Shown here one piece after another: positions 41,321 to 48,006 of a DNA stretch of 49,114 nt. Positions within the stretch are counted from its first letter, which is position 1; each line of letters starts with the position of its first letter. The notes under the pieces were generated by a model, which was not told the DNA's origin, made no database searches, and saw only the letters and a program-made list of their open reading frames with translations. Source of the DNA: a virus; IMG/VR virus record IMGVR_UViG_3300038549_000056, positions 1 to 49,114 of that record, one strand, 5' to 3'. The position numbers were made by a program, and so were the translations under genes.

Positions 41321-42127
41321 TTACTCCGGCTCAACCGGCCCTGTCTGACAGTCATAGTCATCCATGTCAATGAACCCGTCGCCGTCATTGTCGACTCCAT
41401 CAGCGCAGGCACACGCCTCTTCCTGGAGGTCGATCAGACCGTCGTAGTCGTTGTCGATTCCGTCGCAGCATGAACCACTGGTACAGGTGACCGAGCAGTC
41501 GTTGGGCGAGCCGCAGACCGACGAGTCGGCTCCTTCGACAGAGGAGAGGGTACACGTCGGTACGCTGGCGAGATCGGTCCACTGACGCTCGAACTCGGCG
41601 TGGAAGGCCGCGGCAAGTCCGTCATTCCGCACGTAGAGAGTGTTCTCGTCGTTGTTGCCGTCGCCGGCGGCTGTCCAGTTCATGGAGCCGGAGACGACGG
41701 CGCCCGATCCGGAGACGCCGGCATCGGCGACGCCCCACTTACTATGAGACTTGCCGCCCCAGTTCTCGATCTTCACGGGGATCCCGGCTGCGCAGAGCAG
41801 GCCGTGTTTCGAGTAGGCATTCCCTGCGCCGCTCGCGTCGAGGACCATGCGGACGGACACGCCACGTGTCTTCGCCGCGAGAATGGCGTCCGCGATCGGC
41901 TGGGACGTGAAGAAGAACATCGCGATGTCGAGGGTCTGAGTGGACGCGTCGATGAGCGGAATCACGGCGTTGCCCGTGGCCAGGCGCTCGGCGAGTCGAT
42001 CGAGAGAATGGGCTTCCGGCGCAGGAGCGCCACCGCCTCTGTCACGTATCTTCAAGGGGTTGGAGCGTGACGCAGGCGTGACGCCTGAGCGGTCTGAGCT
42101 GGACAATAGCGGACGAATTCGGCCCAT
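41321..42127 (-). CDS. PLD-family single-HKD protein with calcium-repeat tail
   Basis: A 268-residue protein. Residues ~40-185 are one PLDc_2 domain: AMFFFTSQPIADAILAAKTR, VRMVLD, and H128-S-K130-x4-D135 (HKD) followed by GSMNWT and DENTLYV; single-HKD members work as dimers and are often nucleases (Nuc-like). The C-terminal ~70 residues are Cys-rich with two DG-x-DND-x-DG-x-x-D repeats, which look like calcium-binding repeats common in secreted myxobacterial proteins. The first ~38 residues are Pro/Ser/Arg-rich and unlike a signal peptide. It is the last gene before attP, 40 bases from it. Confidence 0.82.
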   Translation of the reverse strand: MGRIRPLLSSSDRSGVTPASRSNPLKIRDRGGGAPAPEAHSLDRLAERLATGNAVIPLIDASTQTLDIAMFFFTSQPIADAILAAKTRGVSVRMVLDASGAGNAYSKHGLLCAAGIPVKIENWGGKSHSKWGVADAGVSGSGAVVSGSMNWTAAGDGNNDENTLYVRNDGLAAAFHAEFERQWTDLASVPTCTLSSVEGADSSVCGSPNDCSVTCTSGSCCDGIDNDYDGLIDLQEEACACADGVDNDGDGFIDMDDYDCQTGPVEPE

Positions 42128-42167
42128 AACTGCGCGTTTTTACTGGGACTGGTCGATTTTCTGGAGT

Positions 42168-42209
42168 CTGTTAATCATCGGGTCGCATGTTCGAGTCATG
42201 CCTGGGGAG
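42168..42209 (+). other. attP core: 3' part of a tRNA-Asn gene
   Basis: The sequence runs from an anticodon loop CTGTTAA (GTT, Asn) through TCATC, GGGTC, T-arm GCATG-TTCGAGT-CATGC, 3' acceptor strand CTGGGGA and discriminator G. This is a complete 3' half of tRNA-Asn. The 5' half is missing: bases before the loop do not pair with TCATC. Phages that use tRNA genes as attB carry such 3' halves to restore the gene, and the integrase gene is 180 bases away. Confidence 0.88.
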
Positions 42210-42389
42210 CTGAAATTACTGGGGAATTCGGGCAACCGGGTTCCCCGGTGCTTCGTAGCGTGACAACCGCGTGTCAGTAGGCCAAGCCCCTCCAGGGGCT
42301 CCGATCGCCTCTCCACGACGCGCTGATGAAGCGCGATAGGCCTTCCCGGAGCGGGATACCATTTACTGTGGCGTGCCATATCTCCACTC

Positions 42390-43439
42390 TCAGAGCGGGG
42401 CGAGTCGACGAGATGTAGGGCGCTCGACGGAGAGGGAGTGCAGGTATCGCTCGGTGGTCCGGATGCTGGCGTGACCGAGCCAGGCCTGGAGCGTCCGGAG
42501 GTCGAGACCTCGGCGTAGGCACGTGGTCGCGAATGTGTGGCGGAGCTCGTGAGCGGCGAACGGGTCGACCCCGGCCGCTCGAGCGGCGACCCGGACTCGG
42601 TGATCGATCTGACTGGCGCCATCATCTGGGACACCTCCCAGTTCCGCCACGCGCTGCGCGGCGGCCACGGTGCGGGGAGAGCACGGAATTGTTCTTGCCC
42701 GCCGACTTTTCGCCCTCGGGATATGGATTCCCCCGGGGTGAATATCCTCAGCGGCGAGCCGGGCGACCTCGCCGTAGCGCAGGCCAGCGCCGAGCATGAC
42801 CTCGCAGGCCGAGCGCCATCGACGATCGAGCTTTGCGAGGATCGCGCGCCACTGCGGGCCGGGGACCTCCGTTGGAAACCTTACTCCGGAGTCCTCGCGG
42901 AGCATCGGCACCTCTTGGTCAGCCCTGTTCATCGTGAGTCCCTCGGCCCGGGCCCAGCGCAGGAAGGCTTTCAGGCTAGCGAGATGTCTATTCACGGTTG
43001 GTGGTCCGACCTTGTTCCCCGTCACGACGCCATCAGTGAGCGCCGCGATGAAGGACCGCACGTCCGAAGCCGTGAACGCGTCGAGCGAATTGAACACACG
43101 CGCACCCCCGCGGCCGAACGCGCCGAAGTTCGCTAAGCAGGATTCCTGCTTCTCAACCCAGTGTAACGAATTCAGTTTGACTGCTTCGGAGTAGCGGAGG
43201 AAGAGTGGGACGGTTTGGTCCCAGAGAGTTCCGACCTGGCCGCGCGGTACATAGCGCGGAGGGTCGATCTCAAATCTCTGGTATTCCGATATGGCCGCCG
43301 CGGGAGTTCTACAACCGGTGCTAATCCGGTATCGGCGACCGTGGACGGTGCGGTCGATCCAGTACACACCGGACCGGATGTAGCCGAATCGCGCGCCGTG
43401 AACGCGCCACGTTTGGTAGGTGTCTCTGAGTTGAGGCAT
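42390..43439 (-). CDS. int: Tyrosine recombinase (integrase)
   Basis: A 349-residue site-specific recombinase that would join attP to the host tRNA-Asn gene. Residues ~15-60 form an arm-binding-type N-terminus (YIRSGVYWIDRTVHGRRYRI); ~70-170 the core-binding domain; ~190-349 the catalytic domain with R221 (LGAGLRYGEVARL), H297-x-x-R300 (HELRHTF), H323 (WLGHASIRTTERY) and the nucleophile Y332. ATG 43439 is the most likely start; the frame stays open to 43685 but overlaps the excisionase-like gene. It ends the leftward operon. Confidence 0.93.
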   Translation of the reverse strand: MPQLRDTYQTWRVHGARFGYIRSGVYWIDRTVHGRRYRISTGCRTPAAAISEYQRFEIDPPRYVPRGQVGTLWDQTVPLFLRYSEAVKLNSLHWVEKQESCLANFGAFGRGGARVFNSLDAFTASDVRSFIAALTDGVVTGNKVGPPTVNRHLASLKAFLRWARAEGLTMNRADQEVPMLREDSGVRFPTEVPGPQWRAILAKLDRRWRSACEVMLGAGLRYGEVARLAAEDIHPGGIHIPRAKSRRARTIPCSPRTVAAAQRVAELGGVPDDGASQIDHRVRVAARAAGVDPFAAHELRHTFATTCLRRGLDLRTLQAWLGHASIRTTERYLHSLSVERPTSRRLAPL

Positions 43440-43624
43440 CTCTCGAAGGCCTCGATGGCCGATATCGCAATCCGCTGGTCCGCTCCGATTCTGATCCCGG
43501 AGTAAAGCCCAAGTCGGCGCATCTCGGCAAGGAGCTCGTAGGCCTTCGAGCGCGAGCAGCTCCAACGGACCGCTAGGGCGCGTGGGGAGAGGTACCGGAC
43601 CTCTGGCGACGTCACGACGACCAC
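43172..43624 (-). CDS. Excisionase-like HTH protein
   Basis: A GTG-started frame (GGAGG seven bases upstream). Residues ~8-60 (YLSPRALAVRWSCSRSKAYE, LLAEMRRLGLYSGIRIGADQ, ISAIEAFER) are a MerR/Xis-type winged HTH that binds att arms and directs excision. The frame then stays open to residue 150, overlapping the integrase gene by 268 bases in another frame; this tail is low-complexity and may not matter. The gene order xis-int supports the call. Confidence 0.75.
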   Translation of the reverse strand: MVVVTSPEVRYLSPRALAVRWSCSRSKAYELLAEMRRLGLYSGIRIGADQRIAISAIEAFERCLNSETPTKRGAFTARDSATSGPVCTGSTAPSTVADTGLAPVVELPRRPYRNTRDLRSTLRAMYRAARSELSGTKPSHSSSATPKQSN

Positions 43625-43869
43625 GGATCGTCCTCCACTTCCTCTTTTTTGTGCAGAAAAGAGGCGGTCCTGTGTGTTGACTCATTCCTCTCCGCTCTCA
43701 TCCGTCGTACGAAATCGTCCCTCGCCGTGGCCGCCCGAGCGCGCTCGGCCGATCGGAGCCAAGCCTGCTCGTGCTCACGACACATCGGACTGGTGTGCCC
43801 CTCGCTCGGGTGGGCGCCGGATCGGCCGCAGACGGCGCAGGTCGCCGGGCGTGGAGGCGGGCGGGTCAT
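43612..43869 (-). CDS. Small zinc-finger-type protein
   Basis: An 85-residue protein with CAVCGRSGAHPSEGHTSPMC followed by REH (C-x2-C...C-x2-H), then a basic helix. ATGA overlap upstream and a 13-base overlap with the excisionase-like gene. Resembles small nucleic-acid-binding phage proteins; no specific function known. Confidence 0.7.
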   Translation of the reverse strand: MTRPPPRPATCAVCGRSGAHPSEGHTSPMCREHEQAWLRSAERARAATARDDFVRRMRAERNESTHRTASFLHKKEEVEDDPWSS

Positions 43870-44171
43870 CAGCGCTTGACCGGCTGGATCACATAGCCGA
43901 GACGCGATAGTCGGGACGGGAGCACCGGGCACCTCCCGTCCTCCTGGGCTCGGCGCAGGTTCTCGACCGATTCGCTCAGGTCGTCCTCGCCGAAGATCAT
44001 TCCCTCCGGATCATCTCGCACGTCGAGTAGAGGGCCGAACCGGCTGACAGATCCGTCGTCCTCCTGGATCACTGACAGAGCGAGCCCTCGTGGGTGAAGC
44101 ACCACCCGATTGATCTCCGTGAGTAGGCCAGTGCTACGCATAAACTTCGCCGCATCATCGATCGTTTTCAT
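43869..44171 (-). CDS. Unknown early protein, 100 residues
   Basis: Starts MKTIDDAAKFMRSTGLLTEI after GGGAGGC. Alternating strands and helices, acidic middle (FGEDDLSESVENL). No recognised family. The longer frame to 44186 lacks a ribosome site. Confidence 0.7.
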   Translation of the reverse strand: MKTIDDAAKFMRSTGLLTEINRVVLHPRGLALSVIQEDDGSVSRFGPLLDVRDDPEGMIFGEDDLSESVENLRRAQEDGRCPVLPSRLSRLGYVIQPVKR

Positions 44172-44261
44172 GTGCCTCCCTTCCAATAGAACCCCGAGCC
44201 GGCTGATCGATCTCTCCGCGGCTGCGTGAGATCGGGACTGAGGTATCCTCGGCGAAGCGTC

Positions 44262-44471
44262 TCATTCTCGAATCTCCTCCATCGTCATCGTGTAGGACTC
44301 ATTCTTTGCCGATCCGCAGCGACATGTGGGCCAGCCGGATCGTAGGTAGTTTGCACTCTGTGAAACGGTGAGAGGCTGGGTAACCCCGCAACGATCACAC
44401 ACGAGACGCCACCGCTTACTTTTTGTCATCGCAGTCGCAATGTCATGGTGCAGATTGGCGGGGTTACGCAT
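44262..44471 (-). CDS. Small zinc-ribbon protein
   Basis: A 69-residue protein with CDRCGVTQPLTVSQSANYLR and CRCGSAKN, i.e. two Cys pairs of a zinc ribbon. AGGAGG precedes ATG 44471. Function unknown. Confidence 0.7.
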   Translation of the reverse strand: MRNPANLHHDIATAMTKSKRWRLVCDRCGVTQPLTVSQSANYLRSGWPTCRCGSAKNESYTMTMEEIRE

Positions 44472-44473
44472 GA

Positions 44474-44869
44474 TCACCCCTCCTTTGGCGGGTCGAGCGG
44501 CACGCTCGCTCGTAGCTCCACAGGCAAGTCGACTCCGCCCTCGTGCAGCAGTGATCGCCAGCGGGCCATCTCCGGCGAGTGATCGCGGAACAGATCCCAG
44601 CCTGGACCGTGAAAGATCTGTATCGTCTGCATTGCCTCGACGAGGGCGGCCTCGAGTTCGCGGATTCGGGCCATTGCGTTCTCTAGCGATCCGGCAACTG
44701 TTACCCTCAGATCGTGCTCACGTTGGCGATCATTCCGAGCCTCGTCACGCTCACGCTCGGCGGCCTCGCCTGCGTCGATCAATTCCTGGACCAATTCAGG
44801 TAGCTCATTCAGGGATACTCCATCTTCAAGCCTCTTCCTCGCCCGCCCGTACACGGTCTCATTGTTCAT
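44474..44869 (-). CDS. Coiled-coil protein, unknown
   Basis: A 131-residue acidic helical protein (residues ~20-85 a coiled coil: LVQELIDAGEAAERERDEAR) with a more compact C-terminus (FHGPGWDLFRDHSPEMARWR). ATG 44869 has GAGGG upstream and overlaps the previous gene by 11 bases. Confidence 0.65.
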   Translation of the reverse strand: MNNETVYGRARKRLEDGVSLNELPELVQELIDAGEAAERERDEARNDRQREHDLRVTVAGSLENAMARIRELEAALVEAMQTIQIFHGPGWDLFRDHSPEMARWRSLLHEGGVDLPVELRASVPLDPPKEG

Positions 44870-45158
44870 GGCGAGTACCCTCTCCAAACGTCAACGTTCC
44901 CTGCACCGTCTTCGGCTCGGGCTCGGCCGTCTTCTTCTTGCGGTGCTTCAGCTTCTTGCAGGTGGCGAAGTGCGCGAGCCAGAGCGGACCGCTCGCCCTC
45001 GACGGATCGCCCAGGACCGTCGCGATCGGTGCGTCGCCTGGTCGAAAGTCCAGCATGACGTTTCCGTTATCGACCGGGCTCGGATCGAGTGGGATCCGGT
45101 GACCCTTCTCGGTGATCGCCCACAGGATTCGGCCACGGCAATATCGACAGATGCTCAT
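44859..45158 (-). CDS. Phage zinc-ribbon protein with basic tail
   Basis: A 99-residue protein starting MSICRYCRGRILWAITEKGH-RIPLDPSPVDNGNV, a pattern seen in many phage-encoded small zinc proteins (C-x2-C, then I-W, G, PLD, GN), with a later HFATCKK and a Lys-rich stretch. ATGA overlap upstream. Function unknown. Confidence 0.75.
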   Translation of the reverse strand: MSICRYCRGRILWAITEKGHRIPLDPSPVDNGNVMLDFRPGDAPIATVLGDPSRASGPLWLAHFATCKKLKHRKKKTAEPEPKTVQGTLTFGEGTRHEQ

Positions 45159-45469
45159 GATTGACCCGGCGTAACGATGAGAGCGGGTTCCTTGGTCAGG
45201 TCGTCGACGAACTTTCGCGTTGCCAGCTCGGCTATGCGGCTGACGATCTCCTCGATTCTCGGCGTGATCCGCTCATCGTGAACGTGCTCGAAGAGTTCTC
45301 GCATGCTCGTTTGAAGTGTTTGGCCCATTGCCATCAGAAACACGAGGCCGGCCGGCGATGGAGGGACCTGTTCGAAGAGATCGGCGAGACAGTCTGCGAT
45401 AGCGGAGGCCTCCTTGCGCAGTTCCTCCTCAGATAGCTCGGCGAAGTCTCGATCGCATTTCTCACACAT
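45155..45469 (-). CDS. Helical early protein, unknown
   Basis: A 104-residue protein starting MCEKCDRDFAELSEEELRKE. Helical and acidic with an N-terminal CEKC. GGAGACGGAG lies upstream of the ATG. It overlaps the previous gene by 8 bases and the next by 4. Confidence 0.7.
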   Translation of the reverse strand: MCEKCDRDFAELSEEELRKEASAIADCLADLFEQVPPSPAGLVFLMAMGQTLQTSMRELFEHVHDERITPRIEEIVSRIAELATRKFVDDLTKEPALIVTPGQS

Positions 45470-45686
45470 GGTCTCCGTCTCCTTGGGACGCGAAGAGGTA
45501 GTCCTTCAGGGCTTCCTGCCAACTGATCACCGCGCGTTGAAGCTGTCGGTCAGCCATAGCCACCGCACCGGGGACAGCGATAGCTCTGGTCTCGCAGGCC
45601 TTCGTCACGGCCTCCGCCATCTCCAGTGATCGCAGCAACCGATCCTCTGCGGATATCAGCGCGTAGGCTGCGTCAGGACCCTTCAC
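45462..45686 (-). CDS. Small helical protein, unknown
   Basis: A 74-residue protein from GTG 45686 (GAGG upstream; GTGA overlap with the previous stop). Helical, Ala/Glu-rich (ISAEDRLLRSLEMAEAVTKA). No family recognised. Confidence 0.6.
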   Translation of the reverse strand: MKGPDAAYALISAEDRLLRSLEMAEAVTKACETRAIAVPGAVAMADRQLQRAVISWQEALKDYLFASQGDGDHV

Positions 45687-45931
45687 GAGATCCTCTGATT
45701 CTTGGTCGCGCCTTCGACCTTGGCGCGCGCACGCGCCAGCGCAATGTCGGATGTGCGCCCGTAGCACCACACTCTCCGCCCGTCGACCCGGACGAGCTCG
45801 ACGCAGTACTCGCCGTCCTCATCGCGTCCGAGCTCGCGGAACCGATCGCCGAGGCGATCACGCAGCCACGCACGGTCGGCCTCGGCCTGCGGAGAGAGCT
45901 GAATCTCGGGGGTGGCAGACTCACCGGGCAC
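45683..45931 (-). CDS. Small protein, unknown
   Basis: An 82-residue protein, probably starting at GTG 45931, overlapping the ParB-like stop by 11 bases. Helix (SPQAEADRAWLRDRLGDRFR) then a beta pair (CVELVRVDGRRVWCYGRTSD). The longer frame to 45991 lies in the ParB-like gene. No family recognised. Confidence 0.6.
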   Translation of the reverse strand: MPGESATPEIQLSPQAEADRAWLRDRLGDRFRELGRDEDGEYCVELVRVDGRRVWCYGRTSDIALARARAKVEGATKNQRIS

Positions 45932-47714
45932 GGCCGCGCTTCTTTCCGCTCGCCGGTTTCGCGAGTTCTTTCCGAGCAAACGCAATCGCATCCTCGGGAT
46001 GTGCCGAGCAGATCAGCTCGGTCTCGTCGACCCAGGCGCAGCCGCCGGGACACGCGGCGGCCTCGGTGCAACCGCAGATGAAGCAGGTCCCGCGCTTCGG
46101 CGCGGCAGGCGGTGCGCACTTCATCACTTCCCCGGCCTCCGCCGCGGCTGCGAGCTCGGCCTTTACCTCCGCCTCGACCTTCTTCCGGTCGATCCCTGCC
46201 CAGGCCAGGATTCGCCGACCTGACTGCGGCCGGAAAGAGCCGATCTCGCCGCTCAGATGCAGATCGAGGAAGAGGCCGCGGAGCTGCTCGGCCGTCATGT
46301 CCGGCCGCGCCTTCTCGAACGCCTTTTCGCCATCGGCGCCAAAGCGGCGCTCGAACAGGTGATCCGCCTCTCCGTACATCACGTCGAGCACCACGTCGAT
46401 CGCGATGTCCCAGATCTCCCGGTCGGGCACCTTGGTATCGAAGGCCTGCCCGACGAGCTCCTTCAGTCGCTTGTCCACCGCCTCCTCGAGCGCCCGTCGC
46501 TTGCGCTCCTTCTCGGCCGCGGCGCGCTCGACCGGCGAGGATCTGGTGGTCGTCGAGGCGCGCTCGGCCTTGAAGTCGTGACCGGCGGCCTTGAGGAGCT
46601 TCTTCACCTCTTTCTGCGGTACGAGCTCGTGAATTCCGCCGCTCGGATCGCGCGCGAGGACGACCGCCTCCTTCGCGTGCTTGCCGAGGAGCCTGCGATA
46701 GGCGCGTTGCTTCGGGTCCTCGTAGCAGGATTGGTCGAGGTCGACGAAGCCGGAGTTGTGCTGTAGTTCCGGTTTCACACGGCTTCCGTAGCCCCAGTCG
46801 CGGAAGAGGTCCTTCGCCTTCTTGCCTTCGAGGACCTCGCGGCCCGTGGCCTTCGCCTCGGCCGCCCTGCGCTTCCAGAGCGCGTCGAGTTTGGTCTGGT
46901 AACAGTTGGGATCCGTGCACACGTCCGCATCCCCGACGTCGTCGAAGAGCTCGGGCTGCGCACCGGTCCGCTTCGGGCAGCTCGAGCAGGCGCCGGCGCC
47001 GGGCACCAGCTCGGGATCGCTCGTCTGGAATGGAGCGCCCGAGAGCTTCAGCATGAATCGCTCGTGGATCACCCGCGCCGCTTCGCGGAAGGACAACGGC
47101 TCGGAGTCTTTGAACCGGGGCTCAATCTCCTCGAGCGCTTTCTTCTGCAGCGCGACGTCAGGAATCCGAGCGACGAGGAGCGCGATCGATGCGTTGAACG
47201 CGCCGTCGAAGAATGCTTTGCGAGCCTTCGGGCAGAGCGCCGTGAGCTTCAGACGCGCGTAAATGTACGCCTTACTCTTGCCGACCTTCGCGGCGAGCTC
47301 CTCGACGGTGCAGGGCCGCTCCTTCTGCGCAAGGAGCTGCTCGAATCCCTCGGCCTCGTCCATCGGGTGCACATCCGCCCGCTGGAGATTTTCGATGATG
47401 CCGATCTCGAGCGCTTCCGCCTCGGTCATCTCCTGCACCAGCGCGGGGATCTCGGTGCGCTCAGCCGCACGACAGGCACGGAGCCGGCGCGCACCAGCGA
47501 CGACCTCGAAGTGGCCATCGACGGGCCGCACCAAGATCGGCTCGATGACGCCATGAGCTCGCACGGAGTCGGTGAGCTCCTGCATCGTCGCCTGGTCGAA
47601 ACTCCTGCGCGGGTTCCGTGGGCTCTCGTCGACCTGGTCGACCGGTAGCATCCTGAATTCGACGGGCCGCTCCGGCGCGAGCGCAGCCGCCGGCGGCCTC
47701 GCGGTCCTACTCAT
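45921..47714 (-). CDS. ParB-like protein with C-terminal zinc cluster
   Basis: A 597-residue protein. Residues ~20-115 are a ParB/Srx nucleotide-binding domain (NPRRSFD, GARRLRACRAAERTEIPALV, IENLQRADVHPMDEAEGFEQ), followed by an HTH (VEELAAKVGKSKAYIYARLK). The middle has four cysteines (CSSC, C-x4-C) and charged helices. The C-terminus has a second cluster at C544, C547, C549, C555, C559 and C569. No ParA partner is present, so plasmid-like partition is unlikely; a role in transcription control, replication or DNA protection is open. It overlaps both neighbours by 8-11 bases. Confidence 0.85.
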   Translation of the reverse strand: MSRTARPPAAALAPERPVEFRMLPVDQVDESPRNPRRSFDQATMQELTDSVRAHGVIEPILVRPVDGHFEVVAGARRLRACRAAERTEIPALVQEMTEAEALEIGIIENLQRADVHPMDEAEGFEQLLAQKERPCTVEELAAKVGKSKAYIYARLKLTALCPKARKAFFDGAFNASIALLVARIPDVALQKKALEEIEPRFKDSEPLSFREAARVIHERFMLKLSGAPFQTSDPELVPGAGACSSCPKRTGAQPELFDDVGDADVCTDPNCYQTKLDALWKRRAAEAKATGREVLEGKKAKDLFRDWGYGSRVKPELQHNSGFVDLDQSCYEDPKQRAYRRLLGKHAKEAVVLARDPSGGIHELVPQKEVKKLLKAAGHDFKAERASTTTRSSPVERAAAEKERKRRALEEAVDKRLKELVGQAFDTKVPDREIWDIAIDVVLDVMYGEADHLFERRFGADGEKAFEKARPDMTAEQLRGLFLDLHLSGEIGSFRPQSGRRILAWAGIDRKKVEAEVKAELAAAAEAGEVMKCAPPAAPKRGTCFICGCTEAAACPGGCAWVDETELICSAHPEDAIAFARKELAKPASGKKRGRAR

Positions 47715-48006
47715 TCTCAGCCTCGACTTCCTCTTCCTCGTCTTCCTTCGCGCGGCTGACCTTCACCCGGTCCTCGCCGGGGATGAGCGTCACGACCAAT
47801 GGTGGCACGGCGTTCTCGTCGCGATAGACTTCGAGGTTGTGCTTCTTCATCACGGAGACGAGCGCCTCTTTCGCCTCCGATTCCCTCTCGGTCAATTCCA
47901 TTCTCTCGTCGCGAGCCTCGACGTACGCTTCAGCGGCAGTGTCGACTTCCTTGATTGTTTCCTTCTCGGTCCCCGGGATTGGGAGCTGCTTCTTCGTCCT
48001 CGCCAT
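47707..48006 (-). CDS. Small acidic coiled-coil protein
   Basis: A 99-residue protein with a basic start (MARTKKQLPIPG), a central helix and a strongly acidic tail. It starts in a TAATG overlap with the ATPase stop and ends 8 bases inside the ParB-like gene. Small proteins of this look often sit between recombination ATPases and single-strand proteins in phages; function unknown. Confidence 0.72.
   Translation of the reverse strand: MARTKKQLPIPGTEKETIKEVDTAAEAYVEARDERMELTERESEAKEALVSVMKKHNLEVYRDENAVPPLVVTLIPGEDRVKVSRAKEDEEEEVEAENE

Noticed and set aside
42168-42209. Functional tRNA-Asn
   Set aside because: Only the 3' half is present; upstream bases do not form the 5' acceptor, D-arm or left anticodon stem.
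45921-47714. Plasmid-type partition system
   Set aside because: There is no ParA-like ATPase and no obvious parS array, and an integrase and attP are present.
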